Assembly: GCF_001005295.1 (NCBI RefSeq)
Contig: NZ_LBMK01000010.1
Coordinates: 117,475-181,474, forward strand
DNA length: 64,000 bases
Source of the DNA: Streptomyces yangpuensis
Lineage (GTDB): Bacteria > Actinomycetota > Actinomycetes > Streptomycetales > Streptomycetaceae
Reading direction: 5' to 3'
Under the pieces are notes generated by a model. The model did no database searches and was not told where the DNA came from. It saw nothing but the letters and a program-made list of their open reading frames with translations. The first letter of the stretch is position 1. Every line of letters starts with the position of its first letter. The position numbers were made by a program, and so were the translations under genes. Positions 53,669 through 63,746 of this stretch are shown here, piece by piece.

Positions 53669-54781
53669 CTAACGGCGGCGTTCCGTCAGCTCGTCGTAGA
53701 CGGACAGGACCTGGGCCACGGTGTCGTCCTCCGAGGGCCACGTGGCGGCCTGGATGCGCCCCGCGGCGACGAGGTCGGACCGGCGGGCCGGATCGGCCAG
53801 CAGGCCGGCCACGGCCGACGCCAGCGCCCCCGCCTCCCCCGGCGGTACGAGCACCGCGCCCTCCCCCACCAGCTCCGGCACACCGCCCACCGCCGTCGCG
53901 ACCAGCGGTACGCCCGCCCGCAGCGCCTCCTGCGCCGGCAGGGCCCGCGTCTCCCACCGGCTCGGCAGCACCGCCAGGTCCGCCGCGGCCAGCAGGTGCG
54001 CCGCGTCCCGGCGGCGGCCGAGGAGCCGGACCGGCAGCCGCTCCGCCGCGATCCGGCGGGCCAGTTCGGCCCGTAGCGGCCCCTCCCCCGCGATCACCAG
54101 CAGGGGCGCGGGCTCCAGAGCCCGCCACTCCCGCGCCGCGTCGAGCAGGACGGAGTACCCGCGGTGCGCCACGAGACTGCCGACCGCGACCAGCAACGGC
54201 CTCTCCACGACGCCGAGTTCCGCACGCACCTTGCCCGGGTCCGACGGCGTTTCCGGGCCCGCCGGGAAGGCCACCGGCGCCAGCCGCGCGTCCCTGGCGC
54301 CCCGCCGGCGGGCCAGGTCCACGAGGTCCGAGGAGGCCCCGAGGACCACCGCGGCGGCCCGCGCCACGCGCCGTTCCAGTATCCGGCTCAGCCGTCCGAG
54401 CGCGCCGTGCGCCGTCGGGCCTTCGCCGTGCCAGCTCACCACCAGCGGCACCCGGCGCCCGCGTATGGCCAGCGCGGCCCGCAGGCCGGCCCGTACTCCG
54501 TGCGCGTGGACGACGTCCGCGCCGGCGCACGCGGCCCGCAGCACGCTCACCGCGTCGGGCGCGAACTCCGCCCCGGCGCCGGTGAAGTCGTACTCCCCCT
54601 CCGCCTGGACGGGGGCGCACACCGTGACCCGTACCCCGCGCGCGGCGAGCCCGGTGGCGAGTGATCGGACGTGCGCGCAGCTGCCGGCGCCCGCACCGTC
54701 GCCGAGCACTTGGACGGTGCGCAGCGGCGGGCGCCCGTAGGGCTGTGCCGCGACGGAGGGGGAGACCGGGGAGCTGCTCAC
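53669..54781 (-). CDS. Group 1 (GT4) glycosyltransferase
   Basis: A 370-residue GT-B glycosyltransferase. The acceptor domain opens V-Q-V-L-G-D-G-A-G-A-G-S (about 24) and includes V-V-H-A-H-G-V (about 92). The donor domain has V-G-S-L-V-A-H-R-G-Y and S-R-W-E-T-R-A-L-P-A-Q-E-A-L (about 290), matching the E-x7-E nucleotide-sugar motif. It should transfer a sugar from a nucleotide donor at the membrane face; the product is unknown. GTG 54781 with GGAG about nine bases upstream is preferred over the frame opening at 54892. It converges on the PucR gene. Confidence 0.88.
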   Translation of the reverse strand: MSSSPVSPSVAAQPYGRPPLRTVQVLGDGAGAGSCAHVRSLATGLAARGVRVTVCAPVQAEGEYDFTGAGAEFAPDAVSVLRAACAGADVVHAHGVRAGLRAALAIRGRRVPLVVSWHGEGPTAHGALGRLSRILERRVARAAAVVLGASSDLVDLARRRGARDARLAPVAFPAGPETPSDPGKVRAELGVVERPLLVAVGSLVAHRGYSVLLDAAREWRALEPAPLLVIAGEGPLRAELARRIAAERLPVRLLGRRRDAAHLLAAADLAVLPSRWETRALPAQEALRAGVPLVATAVGGVPELVGEGAVLVPPGEAGALASAVAGLLADPARRSDLVAAGRIQAATWPSEDDTVAQVLSVYDELTERRR

Positions 54782-54987
54782 TGGCCGAAGCTCCAGGGTG
54801 AGGGGAGTCAGAGACGTCGCCAAGAATGCCAGTCCGCACGTGCGTTCCGGGACCATACGGGTGCGGATCCTGTGCGAGATACGGCAGGACACCCCCCGGC
54901 CTCACTCACACGGCGTAAGCGGAATCCGGAGAGTGACGCTCCGATCGATCTTTTTCGGTTCCGGACCGTTCTGTCGCGGACAAGCGG

Positions 54988-55018
54988 AGGGCCCGGAACG
55001 ACCTGCGTTCCGGGCCCT
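54988..55018 (-). terminator. Terminator after recN
   Basis: A perfect 13-bp stem (54988-55000 with 55006-55018) and 5-base loop, 17 bases beyond the recN stop. Confidence 0.88.
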
Positions 55019-55034
55019 GGGGTGGTGTGCCGGC

Positions 55035-56804
55035 TCACACGTCGGCGCGCGCCGCCGCCAGCAGTTCCTCGGCGTGCGCCCGCGCCGAGACGGAGTCCTC
55101 GTGCCCCGCGAGCATGCGCGACAGCTCCCGGACGCGGTCCTCGCCCTCCAGGACGGTGACCCCGCTGCGGGTGACCGAGCCGTCGTTGGTCTTCTCCACC
55201 AGCAGCTGCCGGTCGGCGAAGGCGGCCACCTGCGGCAGGTGGGTGACGACGACGACCTGTGCCGACCTGGCCAGCTTCGCCAGCCGCCGGCCGATCTCGA
55301 CGGCCGCCTTGCCGCCGACGCCGGCGTCGACCTCGTCGAAGAGGTAGGTGGGCACGGGGTCGGTGCCCGCGAAGACGACCTCCACCGCGAGCATCACGCG
55401 GGACAGCTCACCGCCCGAGGCGCCCTTGGCGATCGGCCGCGGCTGGGCGCCGGGGTGCGGGGCCAGCAGCAGTTCGACCTCGTCGGTACCGGAGGGGCCG
55501 TAGGCGACCGGGCGGCCGTCCACATCCACTCCTTCGGGGTCCTCGGTCTGCCGGATGTCGATCGTCACCCGGGCGTGCGGCATCGCCAGCGACGCCAGCT
55601 CCGCCGTCACCGCGGAGGCGAAGCGGGTCGCCGCCTCCACCCGGGCGTCGGTCAGGGCCTGGGCCAGCAGCGACAGTTCGGAGCGCAGCCCGTCGCGTTC
55701 CGCGGTCAGCTCGGTGATCCGCTCGTCGTCGCCGTCCAGTTCCAGCAGGCGCGCCGCGCCCTGTTCGGCCCACGCCAGTACGGCCTCCACGGTGCCTTCG
55801 GTGCCGTACTTGCGCGTCAGCTGCGTCAGGGCCGCCCGGCGCTCCTCCACCGCGGCCAGCCGCAGCGGATCGGCGTCGAGGTCGTCGGCGTAGCCCGCCA
55901 GTTCCCCGGCCACGTCGGACAGCAGGATGCCGAGTTCGCCGATCCGCTCGGCGAGCGCGGCGAGCGCCGGGTCGTGCGACCGTACGGTTTCCAGCGCCCG
56001 GTGGGCTCCGGCGACGAGCATGTTCGCGTCGATGGCCTCGGGGTCCTCGGGGTTGCCCGCGAGCGCGCCGTGGGCCGCCTGGGCCGCCTGGGCCAGCGCC
56101 TCGGCGTGCCCGAGCCGTTCCGCCTCGGCCGCCAGCTCGGCGTCCTCGCCGGCCACCGGCTCCACCGCGGCGATCTCGTCGAGCCCGAAGCGGAGCAGGT
56201 CCGCCTCCTGGGCCCGTTCCCGGGCCCGGGTGGTGATCTCGTCGAGTTCCACGGCGACCGCGCGCAGCCTGCGGTAGGCCGAGCCGTACTTCTCCAGCGG
56301 GACGGCGACGGCGTCCCCGGCGTACCGGTCGAGCGCCTGCCGCTGCCGGGCCGGCCGGAGCAGGCCCTGCTGGTCGGTCTGCCCGTGTACGGCGACCAGG
56401 TCGTCGGCGAGTTCGCCGAGCAGGCCGACGGGCACGGAGCGGCCGCCGACGTGGGCGCGCGAACGGCCCTCGGCGGACACCGTCCGGCTGATCAGCAGGG
56501 CGCCGTCGTCGAGCTCGGCGCCCGCCTCCTCGGCGCGTACCGCGGCGGGGGCGTCCGGGCGCATGACGATGCGGCCCTCGACCACCGCGGCCTTGGCCCC
56601 GATCCGTACCAGGGCCGGGTCGGCGCGGCCGCCGAGCAGCAGCCCGAGGCTGGTGACGACCATCGTCTTACCCGCGCCGGTCTCGCCGGTCACCGCGGTG
56701 AAACCGGGCGACAGCTCGACCACCGCGTCGTCGATGACCCCGAGCGACCGTATCCGCATCTCCTCAAGCACGGGACGACGATACCGAGGTTTCCCGGGTG
56801 CCAT
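55035..56804 (-). CDS. recN: DNA repair protein RecN
   Basis: A protein of up to 589 residues, SMC-like, acting early in double-strand-break repair. Walker A T-G-E-T-G-A-G-K-T (about 40-48), ABC signature G-A-S-G-G-E-L-S-R-V-M-L (about 462), Walker B L-F-D-E-V-D-A-G-V (about 490) and the middle Ala/Glu/Arg coiled coil (about 180-400) are intact. The start is unsure: ATG 56804 is the longest; GTG 56771 and ATG 56759 (MRIRSLGVI, behind GAGGAG) are family-like alternatives. It is the last gene of a run with nadK and tlyA. Confidence 0.94.
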   Translation of the reverse strand: MAPGKPRYRRPVLEEMRIRSLGVIDDAVVELSPGFTAVTGETGAGKTMVVTSLGLLLGGRADPALVRIGAKAAVVEGRIVMRPDAPAAVRAEEAGAELDDGALLISRTVSAEGRSRAHVGGRSVPVGLLGELADDLVAVHGQTDQQGLLRPARQRQALDRYAGDAVAVPLEKYGSAYRRLRAVAVELDEITTRARERAQEADLLRFGLDEIAAVEPVAGEDAELAAEAERLGHAEALAQAAQAAHGALAGNPEDPEAIDANMLVAGAHRALETVRSHDPALAALAERIGELGILLSDVAGELAGYADDLDADPLRLAAVEERRAALTQLTRKYGTEGTVEAVLAWAEQGAARLLELDGDDERITELTAERDGLRSELSLLAQALTDARVEAATRFASAVTAELASLAMPHARVTIDIRQTEDPEGVDVDGRPVAYGPSGTDEVELLLAPHPGAQPRPIAKGASGGELSRVMLAVEVVFAGTDPVPTYLFDEVDAGVGGKAAVEIGRRLAKLARSAQVVVVTHLPQVAAFADRQLLVEKTNDGSVTRSGVTVLEGEDRVRELSRMLAGHEDSVSARAHAEELLAAARADV

Positions 56805-56936
56805 GTGACGTCACCCGCTCCGAGTTTCTCGAACGCGTGTGCTATTAATGCTCTCGCGACGGGCCCCGGACGGCAACACCCGGAATCCCGGCCGGGCTTG
56901 GGGGCCACGGCCCCCGCCGGCCTTTGGCAGAGGCCG

Positions 56937-57841
56937 TCAGTGGGGTGCGCCCCGCCAGCCCGACACGGGCAGCGCGAACTTCGCGACGAGCCGGTCCGTG
57001 AACGACGCGTGGTGCAGCCGGGCGAGCCGTACGGGCACCGCACCCCGCCGGACCTCCACCCGGGCCCCGGCCGGCAGCTCCACCGTGCGCCGGCCGTCGC
57101 ACCACAGGACCCCGTGCGGGGTGCCGTTCTGTACCTCCACCGCGAGCACCGAGTTCGGCGAGGTCACCAGCGGCTTCGCGAACAGCGCGTGCGCGCTGAT
57201 CGGCACCATCAGCAGCGCCTCCACCTCCGGCCAGACCACCGGCCCGCCCGCGGAGAAGGCGTACGCCGTCGAACCCGTCGGCGTCGCGCAGACGATCCCG
57301 TCGCAGCCGAAGCCGGTCACCGGGCGCCCGTCGATCTCCAGGACGACCTCCAGCATCCGCTCCGGGGACACCTTCTGGACCGCGGCCTCGTTCAGCGCCC
57401 AGTCCCGGTGGACGACATCGCCGTTCGTGCGCACGATCACGTCGAGGGTCATCCGCTCCTCGACCTCGTACGAACGCGTCACCACCCGGTCCACGACCTT
57501 GTCGAGGTCGTCGCGCTCGGCCTCCGCGAGGAAGCCGACCCGGCCCAGGTTGACGCCCAGCATCGGCACGCCCGAGGCGCGCGCGAACTCGGCGCCCCGC
57601 AGCAGGGTCCCGTCGCCGCCCAGCACCACCAGCAGCTCGCATCCGTCGAGCACCCCCGGCGTGGACTCGGTGACGAGCTCCACCTCCGGCGGCAGCGGCA
57701 GGTCCACCGCCTCGTGCTCGAAGACCCTTACGCCCAGCCCACAGCGCAGCAGTCCCTTGACGACCAGCTCGGCGCTGCGGATGGCCGCGGGCCGCCCGGT
57801 GTGCGCGAGCAGGAATACGGTCCGTTCCCCCGGAAAATCTG

Positions 57842-57845
<4 letters not shown>
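56937..57845 (-). CDS. nadK: NAD kinase
   Basis: A 302-residue ATP-dependent NAD kinase, source of NADP. G-G-D-G-T-L-L-R (about 75-82) and the N-E-A-A-V motif (about 152) are present, as are the T-P-T-G-S-T-A-Y segment (about 185) and the C-terminal diad region. The GTG start at 57845 overlaps the tlyA stop by four bases. The run tlyA-nadK-recN is conserved in actinobacteria. It links to the NAD operon at 33-36 kb only in metabolism, not in position. Confidence 0.95.
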
Positions 57846-58657
<812 letters not shown>

Positions 58658-58664
58658 GTTCGGT

Positions 58665-59003
58665 TCAGCTCCTGTTTTCGTACGGTCCGGGGACGGATGG
58701 TGCGTCCAGCGCGGTCAGCGCCTCACGCAGCCCCCGGTGGACATCCTCGTACACCTCGACGTGTCCGTCCGCCCCGAGGTGGTCCGCGTCCGCCAGCCGC
58801 GCCAGGTACGCGTCCACCCCGGCGTGGCCGGTGGGGGTGCGTACGACGCCCAGCGCCACGGGCCCGGCGGGCTCGGCCGGTCCCGCGGGCTCAGCGGGTT
58901 CGGCGGGCTCGGCGGCTTCTACGGGGGCTTCCGCCCCGGCCCCGGCTCCGGCTCCGGCCGCGCTCGGGGCCTCGGCCCGGGTCTCGGCTGCTTCGTCGGT
59001 CAT
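58665..59003 (-). CDS. Small acidic hypothetical protein
   Basis: A 112-residue protein ending 7 bases before the tlyA start region. The first 50 residues are Ala/Glu/Pro repeats (PAEPAEPAGPAEPAGP). The last 60 are a compact helical part (VRTPTGHAGVDAYLARLADADHL...VYEDVHRGLREALTAL). It is a conserved-looking unit upstream of tlyA in Streptomyces with no named function; a short helical partner protein is the most that can be said. Confidence 0.65.
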   Translation of the reverse strand: MTDEAAETRAEAPSAAGAGAGAGAEAPVEAAEPAEPAEPAGPAEPAGPVALGVVRTPTGHAGVDAYLARLADADHLGADGHVEVYEDVHRGLREALTALDAPSVPGPYENRS

Positions 59004-59068
59004 GCCACGACGCTACCCCGAAGCGCGCCCACGGCCACGCGCGGCTCTGCGGTACGGTCGTGATCACG

Positions 59069-59416
59069 ATGGCTACGATCCAGGAGTGCCGTGAAGCACT
59101 CGACCGACTCTCCGACAACCTCGAGCGGGCCGAGGCCGGCGTGCGCGGCGCGGCCGCGTTCGACCGCTCCCTCAGCTGCCACATCACGGACCTGGACCGG
59201 ACGTTCACGGGCCGCCTCGACGGAGGCCGGATCCGCGTGGACGCGGTCGCGCCGGGCCCGCCCGCGCACAAGGCCGAGATCCGCCTCGCGATGACCGGCG
59301 ACGACCTGGTCTCGCTCGTCGCGGGCGAGCTGAAGTTCGCGAAGGCCTGGGCCTCCGGCCGGGTCAGGCTGGAGGCCGGCTTGCGCGACCTGCTGCGGCT
59401 GAAGAGCCTCCTCTAG
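59069..59416 (+). CDS. SCP2-type sterol-carrier-like protein
   Basis: A 115-residue protein of the SCP2 fold: a charged N-terminal helix, then strands with F-D-R-S-L-S-C-H-I-T and F-T-G-R-L-D-G-G. L-A-M-T-G-D-D-L-V-S-L-V-A-G-E-L-K-F-A-K-A-W-A-S-G-R-V (about 74-100) is the family signature. It may bind a hydrophobic ligand. ATG 59069 follows no clear ribosome site; GTG 59060 is a three-codon-longer option. It is divergent from the small acidic gene. Confidence 0.85.
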   Translation: MATIQECREALDRLSDNLERAEAGVRGAAAFDRSLSCHITDLDRTFTGRLDGGRIRVDAVAPGPPAHKAEIRLAMTGDDLVSLVAGELKFAKAWASGRVRLEAGLRDLLRLKSLL

Positions 59417-59574
59417 TGCTGTGGCCGGAAAGGTTTGCCGGGGCGCGGCGTCCGGTGCGGTGCATCGCAAGGCGGCGGGCCGCGGCTCGTACTGGACGTA
59501 CGTGCGCGGTTCTGACAACGCGGCGAGGTGCCGTGCCGAGCGTCGCGACCCGGTGAACCTGGCCGGTCACAGCA

Positions 59575-60429
59575 CTAGGCACTGCCGCCCTTGCGGGCAC
59601 CGGCCTCCGCGGGCGCCTGTGCGCGGGGGCGTCGCGCCGCCGGGATCACCAGCGGCGTTCCCGTCTCCGGGTCGTCGATGACCTGGCAGCGCAGCCCGAA
59701 CACCTTCTCCACGAGCTCCGCGGTGACCACCTCCTGCGGCGGCCCCTCGGCGATGACCTTCCCGCCCCGCATCGCGATCAGGTGCGTGGCGTAGCGAGCG
59801 GCGTGGTTGAGGTCGTGCAGCACCGCGACGAGCGTGCGCCCCTGCGTCTCGTGCAGTTCGGCGCACAGGTCCAGCACGTCGATCTGGTGCTGGATGTCCA
59901 GGTACGTCGTCGGCTCGTCGAGCAGCAGCAGCGGAGTCTGCTGCGCCAGCGCCATGGCGATCCACACGCGCTGCCGCTGCCCGCCCGACAGCTCGTCCAC
60001 CGCACGGTCGGCGAGCTCGGCGACCCCGGTCGAGGCCATCGACTCGTTCACGATCCGCTCGTCCTCGGGCGACCACTGCCGCAGCAGCCCCTGGTGCGGG
60101 TAACGGCCGCGCGAGACCAGGTCGGCCACCGTGATGCCGTCGGGCGCGATCGAGGACTGCGGGAGCAGGCCGAGGGTCCTGGCGACCTTCTTCGCGGGCA
60201 TCGACCCGATGGCCTGGCCGTCCAGCAGCACCCGCCCCTCGGACGGCTTCAGCATCCGCGACAGGGCCCGCAGCAGCGTGGACTTGCCGCAGGCGTTCGG
60301 GCCGACGATCACCGTGAAGGAGTTGTCGGGGATCTCCACCGACAGGTTCTCGGCGATGACCCGCTGGTCGTAGCCGAGGGTCACGTTCTCCGCGGTCAAC
60401 CGCTGCACTTGCGCACTCCTGAGGTTCAT
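59575..60429 (-). CDS. Iron-siderophore ABC transporter ATPase
   Basis: A 284-residue ABC ATPase of the FepC/FhuC type that powers ferric-siderophore uptake. Walker A G-P-N-A-C-G-K-S-T-L-L (about 43), signature L-S-G-G-Q-R-Q-R-V (about 148) and Walker B L-L-L-L-D-E-P-T-T-Y-L-D (about 168) with the H-loop H-D-L-N-H are intact. It overlaps the second permease by ATGA and closes the operon. The tail of about 30 residues is Ala/Arg-rich and unconserved. Confidence 0.92.
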   Translation of the reverse strand: MNLRSAQVQRLTAENVTLGYDQRVIAENLSVEIPDNSFTVIVGPNACGKSTLLRALSRMLKPSEGRVLLDGQAIGSMPAKKVARTLGLLPQSSIAPDGITVADLVSRGRYPHQGLLRQWSPEDERIVNESMASTGVAELADRAVDELSGGQRQRVWIAMALAQQTPLLLLDEPTTYLDIQHQIDVLDLCAELHETQGRTLVAVLHDLNHAARYATHLIAMRGGKVIAEGPPQEVVTAELVEKVFGLRCQVIDDPETGTPLVIPAARRPRAQAPAEAGARKGGSA

Positions 60430-61472
60430 ATACGTCCTGCCTTGCGCTCGGTGACGAGCAGCCAGAGCAGATAGACACCGCCGACCAGCCCGGTCACCAC
60501 GCCCACCGGCAGCTGGTCCGCGCCGAAGGCCCGCTGCGAGGCCCAGTCCGAGAGCAGCAGCACCACCGAGCCCATCAGGGCGGCGGTCAGCAGGTTGGCA
60601 CCGGGCGAGCGGGTCAGCCGCCGGGCCAGCTGCGGCGCGGCCAGCGCGACGAAGCTGATCGGCCCGGCCGCGGCGCTCGCCGCCGTGGTCAGCAGGATGG
60701 CCGCCAGCATCAGCAGCATCCGGGTGCGCTCCACCCGCACCCCCACCGCGTACGCCGCGTCGTCGCCCATCTCGATCATCCTCAGGGCCCGGCTCTGCCC
60801 CAGCACCAGCGGGAACAGCACCGCGCAGGTCAGCAGCAGCGGCCACACCTGCGCCCAGTCCCGGCCGGCCAGCGAACCGGTCAGCCAGACCATCGCCCGT
60901 GAGGCCTCCACCAGCTGGGCCTTGGTGATCAGGTACTGGATGACGGCCACCAGCATCGCGGAGGCGCCGATGCCCACCAGGACCAGCCGGTAGCCGTGGA
61001 TGCCCTGCTTGTACGCCAGCAGGTACACGGCGGCGCCGGCCAGCAGCCCGCCGAGCAGCGCACCGGCGGCGACCTCGGTCGCCGAGCCGTTCAGCAGGAT
61101 GATCACCACGAGGGCGCCGACCGCGGACCCGTACGAGAAGCCAAGGAGGTCGGGCGAGCCGAGCGGGTTGCGGGTCACCGACTGGAAGACGGCTCCGGCC
61201 ATCCCGAGGGCGGCGCCGACCAGCAGGGCGACCAGTACCCGGGGCAGCCGCAGGTCGTTGACGATGAAGTCGTCGGCGGGGGTGCCGTTGCCGAGCAGGG
61301 TCTGCACGACGTCCCACGGCGCGATGTCGAAGTCGCCGGTGCCGATGAGCAGGACGGCCATGACGAACGCGGCGAGGACGAGCAGGCCGCCGACGGCCAG
61401 GGCGCGCCGCTCGATCCGCAGCGACATCCCGCCCGGGAGCCGCACGGGACGGGCTTTGGCGGTCACGGTCAC
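60426..61472 (-). CDS. Iron-siderophore ABC permease (FecCD family), second
   Basis: A 348-residue membrane permease with about ten helices. Family motifs are R-L-P-R-V-L-V-A-L-L-V-G (about 90), R-N-P-L-G-S-P-D-L-L-G (about 117) and G-P-I-S-F-V-A-L-A-A-P-Q-L-A-R (about 270), the last being the ATPase-coupling loop. It pairs with the first permease as a heterodimer. GTG 61472 overlaps the first permease stop as GTGA, and its own stop overlaps the ATPase start, so all three are coupled. Confidence 0.92.
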   Translation of the reverse strand: MTVTAKARPVRLPGGMSLRIERRALAVGGLLVLAAFVMAVLLIGTGDFDIAPWDVVQTLLGNGTPADDFIVNDLRLPRVLVALLVGAALGMAGAVFQSVTRNPLGSPDLLGFSYGSAVGALVVIILLNGSATEVAAGALLGGLLAGAAVYLLAYKQGIHGYRLVLVGIGASAMLVAVIQYLITKAQLVEASRAMVWLTGSLAGRDWAQVWPLLLTCAVLFPLVLGQSRALRMIEMGDDAAYAVGVRVERTRMLLMLAAILLTTAASAAAGPISFVALAAPQLARRLTRSPGANLLTAALMGSVVLLLSDWASQRAFGADQLPVGVVTGLVGGVYLLWLLVTERKAGRI

Positions 61473-62527
61473 AGCTGAGCCATCCTCTTGCGCCGGACGA
61501 GGTAGATGAAGACGGGCCCGCCGATGAGCGCGGTGACGATGCCGACCTGGAGCTCGGCGGGCCGGGTGACGACCCTGCCGACGACGTCCGCGCCGAGCAG
61601 CAGGACGGGCGACAGGACGGCCGAGTACGCGAGCACCCAGCGCATGTCCGGTCCGGTGAACACACGCACGAGGTGCGGGATCATCAGGCCGATGAAGACG
61701 ATGGGCCCGCAGGCGGCGGTGGCCGCACCGCAGAGCAGGGTGATGGCGAGCATCGCGCCGACCCGGGTCCGTGTCAGGTTCGCGCCGAGGGCCCTGGCCG
61801 TGTCGTCGCCCATGGCCATCGCGTTGAGCGGCCGGCCGAGCGCCAGCGCGATCACCGCGCCGGCCAGCAGGAACGGGGCGACCTGCCGGACGGTGTCCAT
61901 GTTGGCCGAGGCCAGCGAGCCCACCGTCCAGAAGCGCAGCTTGTCCAGCGCCTTGCTGTCCATCAGCTGCACGGCGTTGATGTAGCCGACGAGGGCCGCA
62001 CTGGCCGCCGTACCGGCGAGCGCGAGGCGTACCGGTGTGGCGCTGCGGCTGCCGCCGAGCACGTACACGACGACGGAGACGACGGCGGCGCCGAGGAAGG
62101 CCCACCACACGAACTCCGACAGCGAACTCGCGCCGAGGAAACTGATCGCGGAGACCACGGCGGCCGCGGCGCCGGCGTTGACGCCGAGGATGCCGGGCTC
62201 GGCCAGCGGGTTGCGGGTCAGCGCCTGCATGACCGCCCCGGACAGGCCCAGCCCGAGACCGACCATCAGCCCGAGAAGGGTGCGCGGGACCCGCAGGTCC
62301 CGCACGACCACGTCCGAAGTGGTTCCCGAGTAGTGGAAGAGGCCGTGCCAGACCTCTTCCAGGGGCATCTGCCTGGCGCCCACGGAGATGCTCACCACCG
62401 TGATGAGGGCGAGCACCACGAGGGCGCCGACCAGACCCGCGGCGCGTGCGGCATGGCGTGGGCGGGCGGCGGCGTCCGGCGGGGGCGCCGCGCTCGGCCC
62501 GGATTCGGGAGGACTCTCAACCAACAC
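61469..62527 (-). CDS. Iron-siderophore ABC permease (FecCD family), first
   Basis: A 352-residue permease with about ten helices. Motifs are R-V-P-R-T-L-L-G-L-M-V-G (about 80), R-N-P-L-A-E-P-G-I-L-G-V-N (about 108) and G-P-I-V-F-I-G-L-M-I-P-H (about 268). The first 28 residues are Pro/Ala-rich. GTG 62527 is the only candidate start before the first helix, yet the bases upstream form the iron box instead of a ribosome site. No substrate-binding lipoprotein gene is in the window, so it must be supplied from elsewhere. The substrate is probably a ferric siderophore (inference from family and iron box). Confidence 0.92.
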   Translation of the reverse strand: MLVESPPESGPSAAPPPDAAARPRHAARAAGLVGALVVLALITVVSISVGARQMPLEEVWHGLFHYSGTTSDVVVRDLRVPRTLLGLMVGLGLGLSGAVMQALTRNPLAEPGILGVNAGAAAAVVSAISFLGASSLSEFVWWAFLGAAVVSVVVYVLGGSRSATPVRLALAGTAASAALVGYINAVQLMDSKALDKLRFWTVGSLASANMDTVRQVAPFLLAGAVIALALGRPLNAMAMGDDTARALGANLTRTRVGAMLAITLLCGAATAACGPIVFIGLMIPHLVRVFTGPDMRWVLAYSAVLSPVLLLGADVVGRVVTRPAELQVGIVTALIGGPVFIYLVRRKRMAQL

Positions 62528-62532
62528 GGAGG

Positions 62533-62549
62533 TTAGGTTAGCCTAGCCT
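62533..62549 (-). promoter_or_regulatory. Iron box (DmdR/IdeR-type operator)
   Basis: TTAGGTTAGCCTAGCCT at 62533-62549 closely matches the DtxR-family iron box TTAGGTTAGGCTAACCTAA. It ends six bases before the GTG of the first permease, so iron-loaded repressor would block the promoter or transcript start of the transporter operon. Confidence 0.88.
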
Positions 62550-62573
62550 CCGCCTCAATCGGACCCCCGGAGG

Positions 62574-63659
62574 TCACTGAAAACCCAGCCTGGCCAGCGC
62601 CTTCGCCGCGTCCAGCGTGCACACGCCCTCCGCGCCGGCCGTCCAGGCCGCCGCGCACAACGCCCGCAGCCCGTCCAGCGGGTCGAGGCCGGCCGGTCCT
62701 GCGGGGCCTTGCCCGCCCGTCCCGTCCTGCTCGTCGGCCTCGCTCAGTTCGAGCACACCGCTGTTGAGTGCCACCGCCGTCCAGCCGCCGCAGCGGAACC
62801 CCTCCGCGGCCGGCACCACCTCAGGCTGCCCGGCCAGCAGCCCGCGCAGGTCCCGGTCCACGTAGGTCGGCCGGTGCCGGGGCTCGGCCCGCAGCAGCTG
62901 CTCCGCGTCGGTCACCCCGGTCAGCACCAGCAGCGAGTCCACCTCCCCGTTGAAGGCGCCCTCGATGTCGGTGTCCAGCCGGTCCCCGACGACCAGCGGC
63001 CGCTTCGCCCCGGTCCGCAGCACCGTCTCGCGGTGCATCGGGGGCAGCGGCTTGCCCGCCACCTGCGGCTCCGCGCCCGTGGCGATCCGTACGACCTCCA
63101 CGGCTGCCCCGTTGCCCGGCGCGATGCCCCGCGCCCCCGGGATCGTCAGGTCGGTGTTCGACGCGTACCACGGCACGCCCCGGTTGATCGCGTACGAGGC
63201 CTCCGCGAACCGGCCCCACGCCAGGTCCGGGCCCCCGTAGCCCTGCACGACCGCCGCGAGCCCCTCCTCGTCGGCGGACTCGACCGGCTCCAGCCCGCGT
63301 TCGCGCAGTGCGACCCGCAGCCCCTCGCCACCGATCACCAGCACCTTGGACCCCGGCTCCACCTGCTCCGCGATCAGCCGGGCCACCGCCTGCGCCGAGG
63401 TGATCACCTCGGCCGCCTCCGTCGGAATGCCCAGCTCGCCCAGGTGCTCCGCGACGGCTTCCGGCGTCCGCAGGGCGTTGTTCGTGACGTACGCGAGGTG
63501 CATGCCGTCGGCGCGGGCCGCCGCGAGCGATTCCACGGCGTGGCCGATGGCCCGCCCGCCCGCGTACACCACACCGTCCAGGTCCAGGAGAGCGGTGTCG
63601 TACGCCTGGTGCAGACTCTGGTCGCACGCCGCGGGACTGGTCCTGATCTGCCGGGTCAT
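62574..63659 (-). CDS. HAD-IIA family phosphatase
   Basis: A 361-residue HAD hydrolase of subclass IIA (NagD/PGP-like). Motif I D-L-D-G-V-V-Y (about 26-32), motif II Y-V-T-N-N-A (about 57) and the C2 cap are followed by K-P-L-P-P-M and V-V-G-D-R-L-D-T-D (about 220). Residues about 270-361 are an extra helical extension with a Gly/Pro stretch, unusual for NagD. It should dephosphorylate a small sugar or nucleotide phosphate. ATG 63659 follows GGGAGCGG; the frame runs to 63740 without protein-like sequence. It is divergent from the DUF1015 gene. Confidence 0.88.
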   Translation of the reverse strand: MTRQIRTSPAACDQSLHQAYDTALLDLDGVVYAGGRAIGHAVESLAAARADGMHLAYVTNNALRTPEAVAEHLGELGIPTEAAEVITSAQAVARLIAEQVEPGSKVLVIGGEGLRVALRERGLEPVESADEEGLAAVVQGYGGPDLAWGRFAEASYAINRGVPWYASNTDLTIPGARGIAPGNGAAVEVVRIATGAEPQVAGKPLPPMHRETVLRTGAKRPLVVGDRLDTDIEGAFNGEVDSLLVLTGVTDAEQLLRAEPRHRPTYVDRDLRGLLAGQPEVVPAAEGFRCGGWTAVALNSGVLELSEADEQDGTGGQGPAGPAGLDPLDGLRALCAAAWTAGAEGVCTLDAAKALARLGFQ

Positions 63660-63746
63660 TCTGGCCGCTCCCTCTGTGATCGATCTTGTCCGATTCCCTG
63701 CTGCCCCGATCATCCCGCATGGCGAGACGCGACTTACCATGCACTA

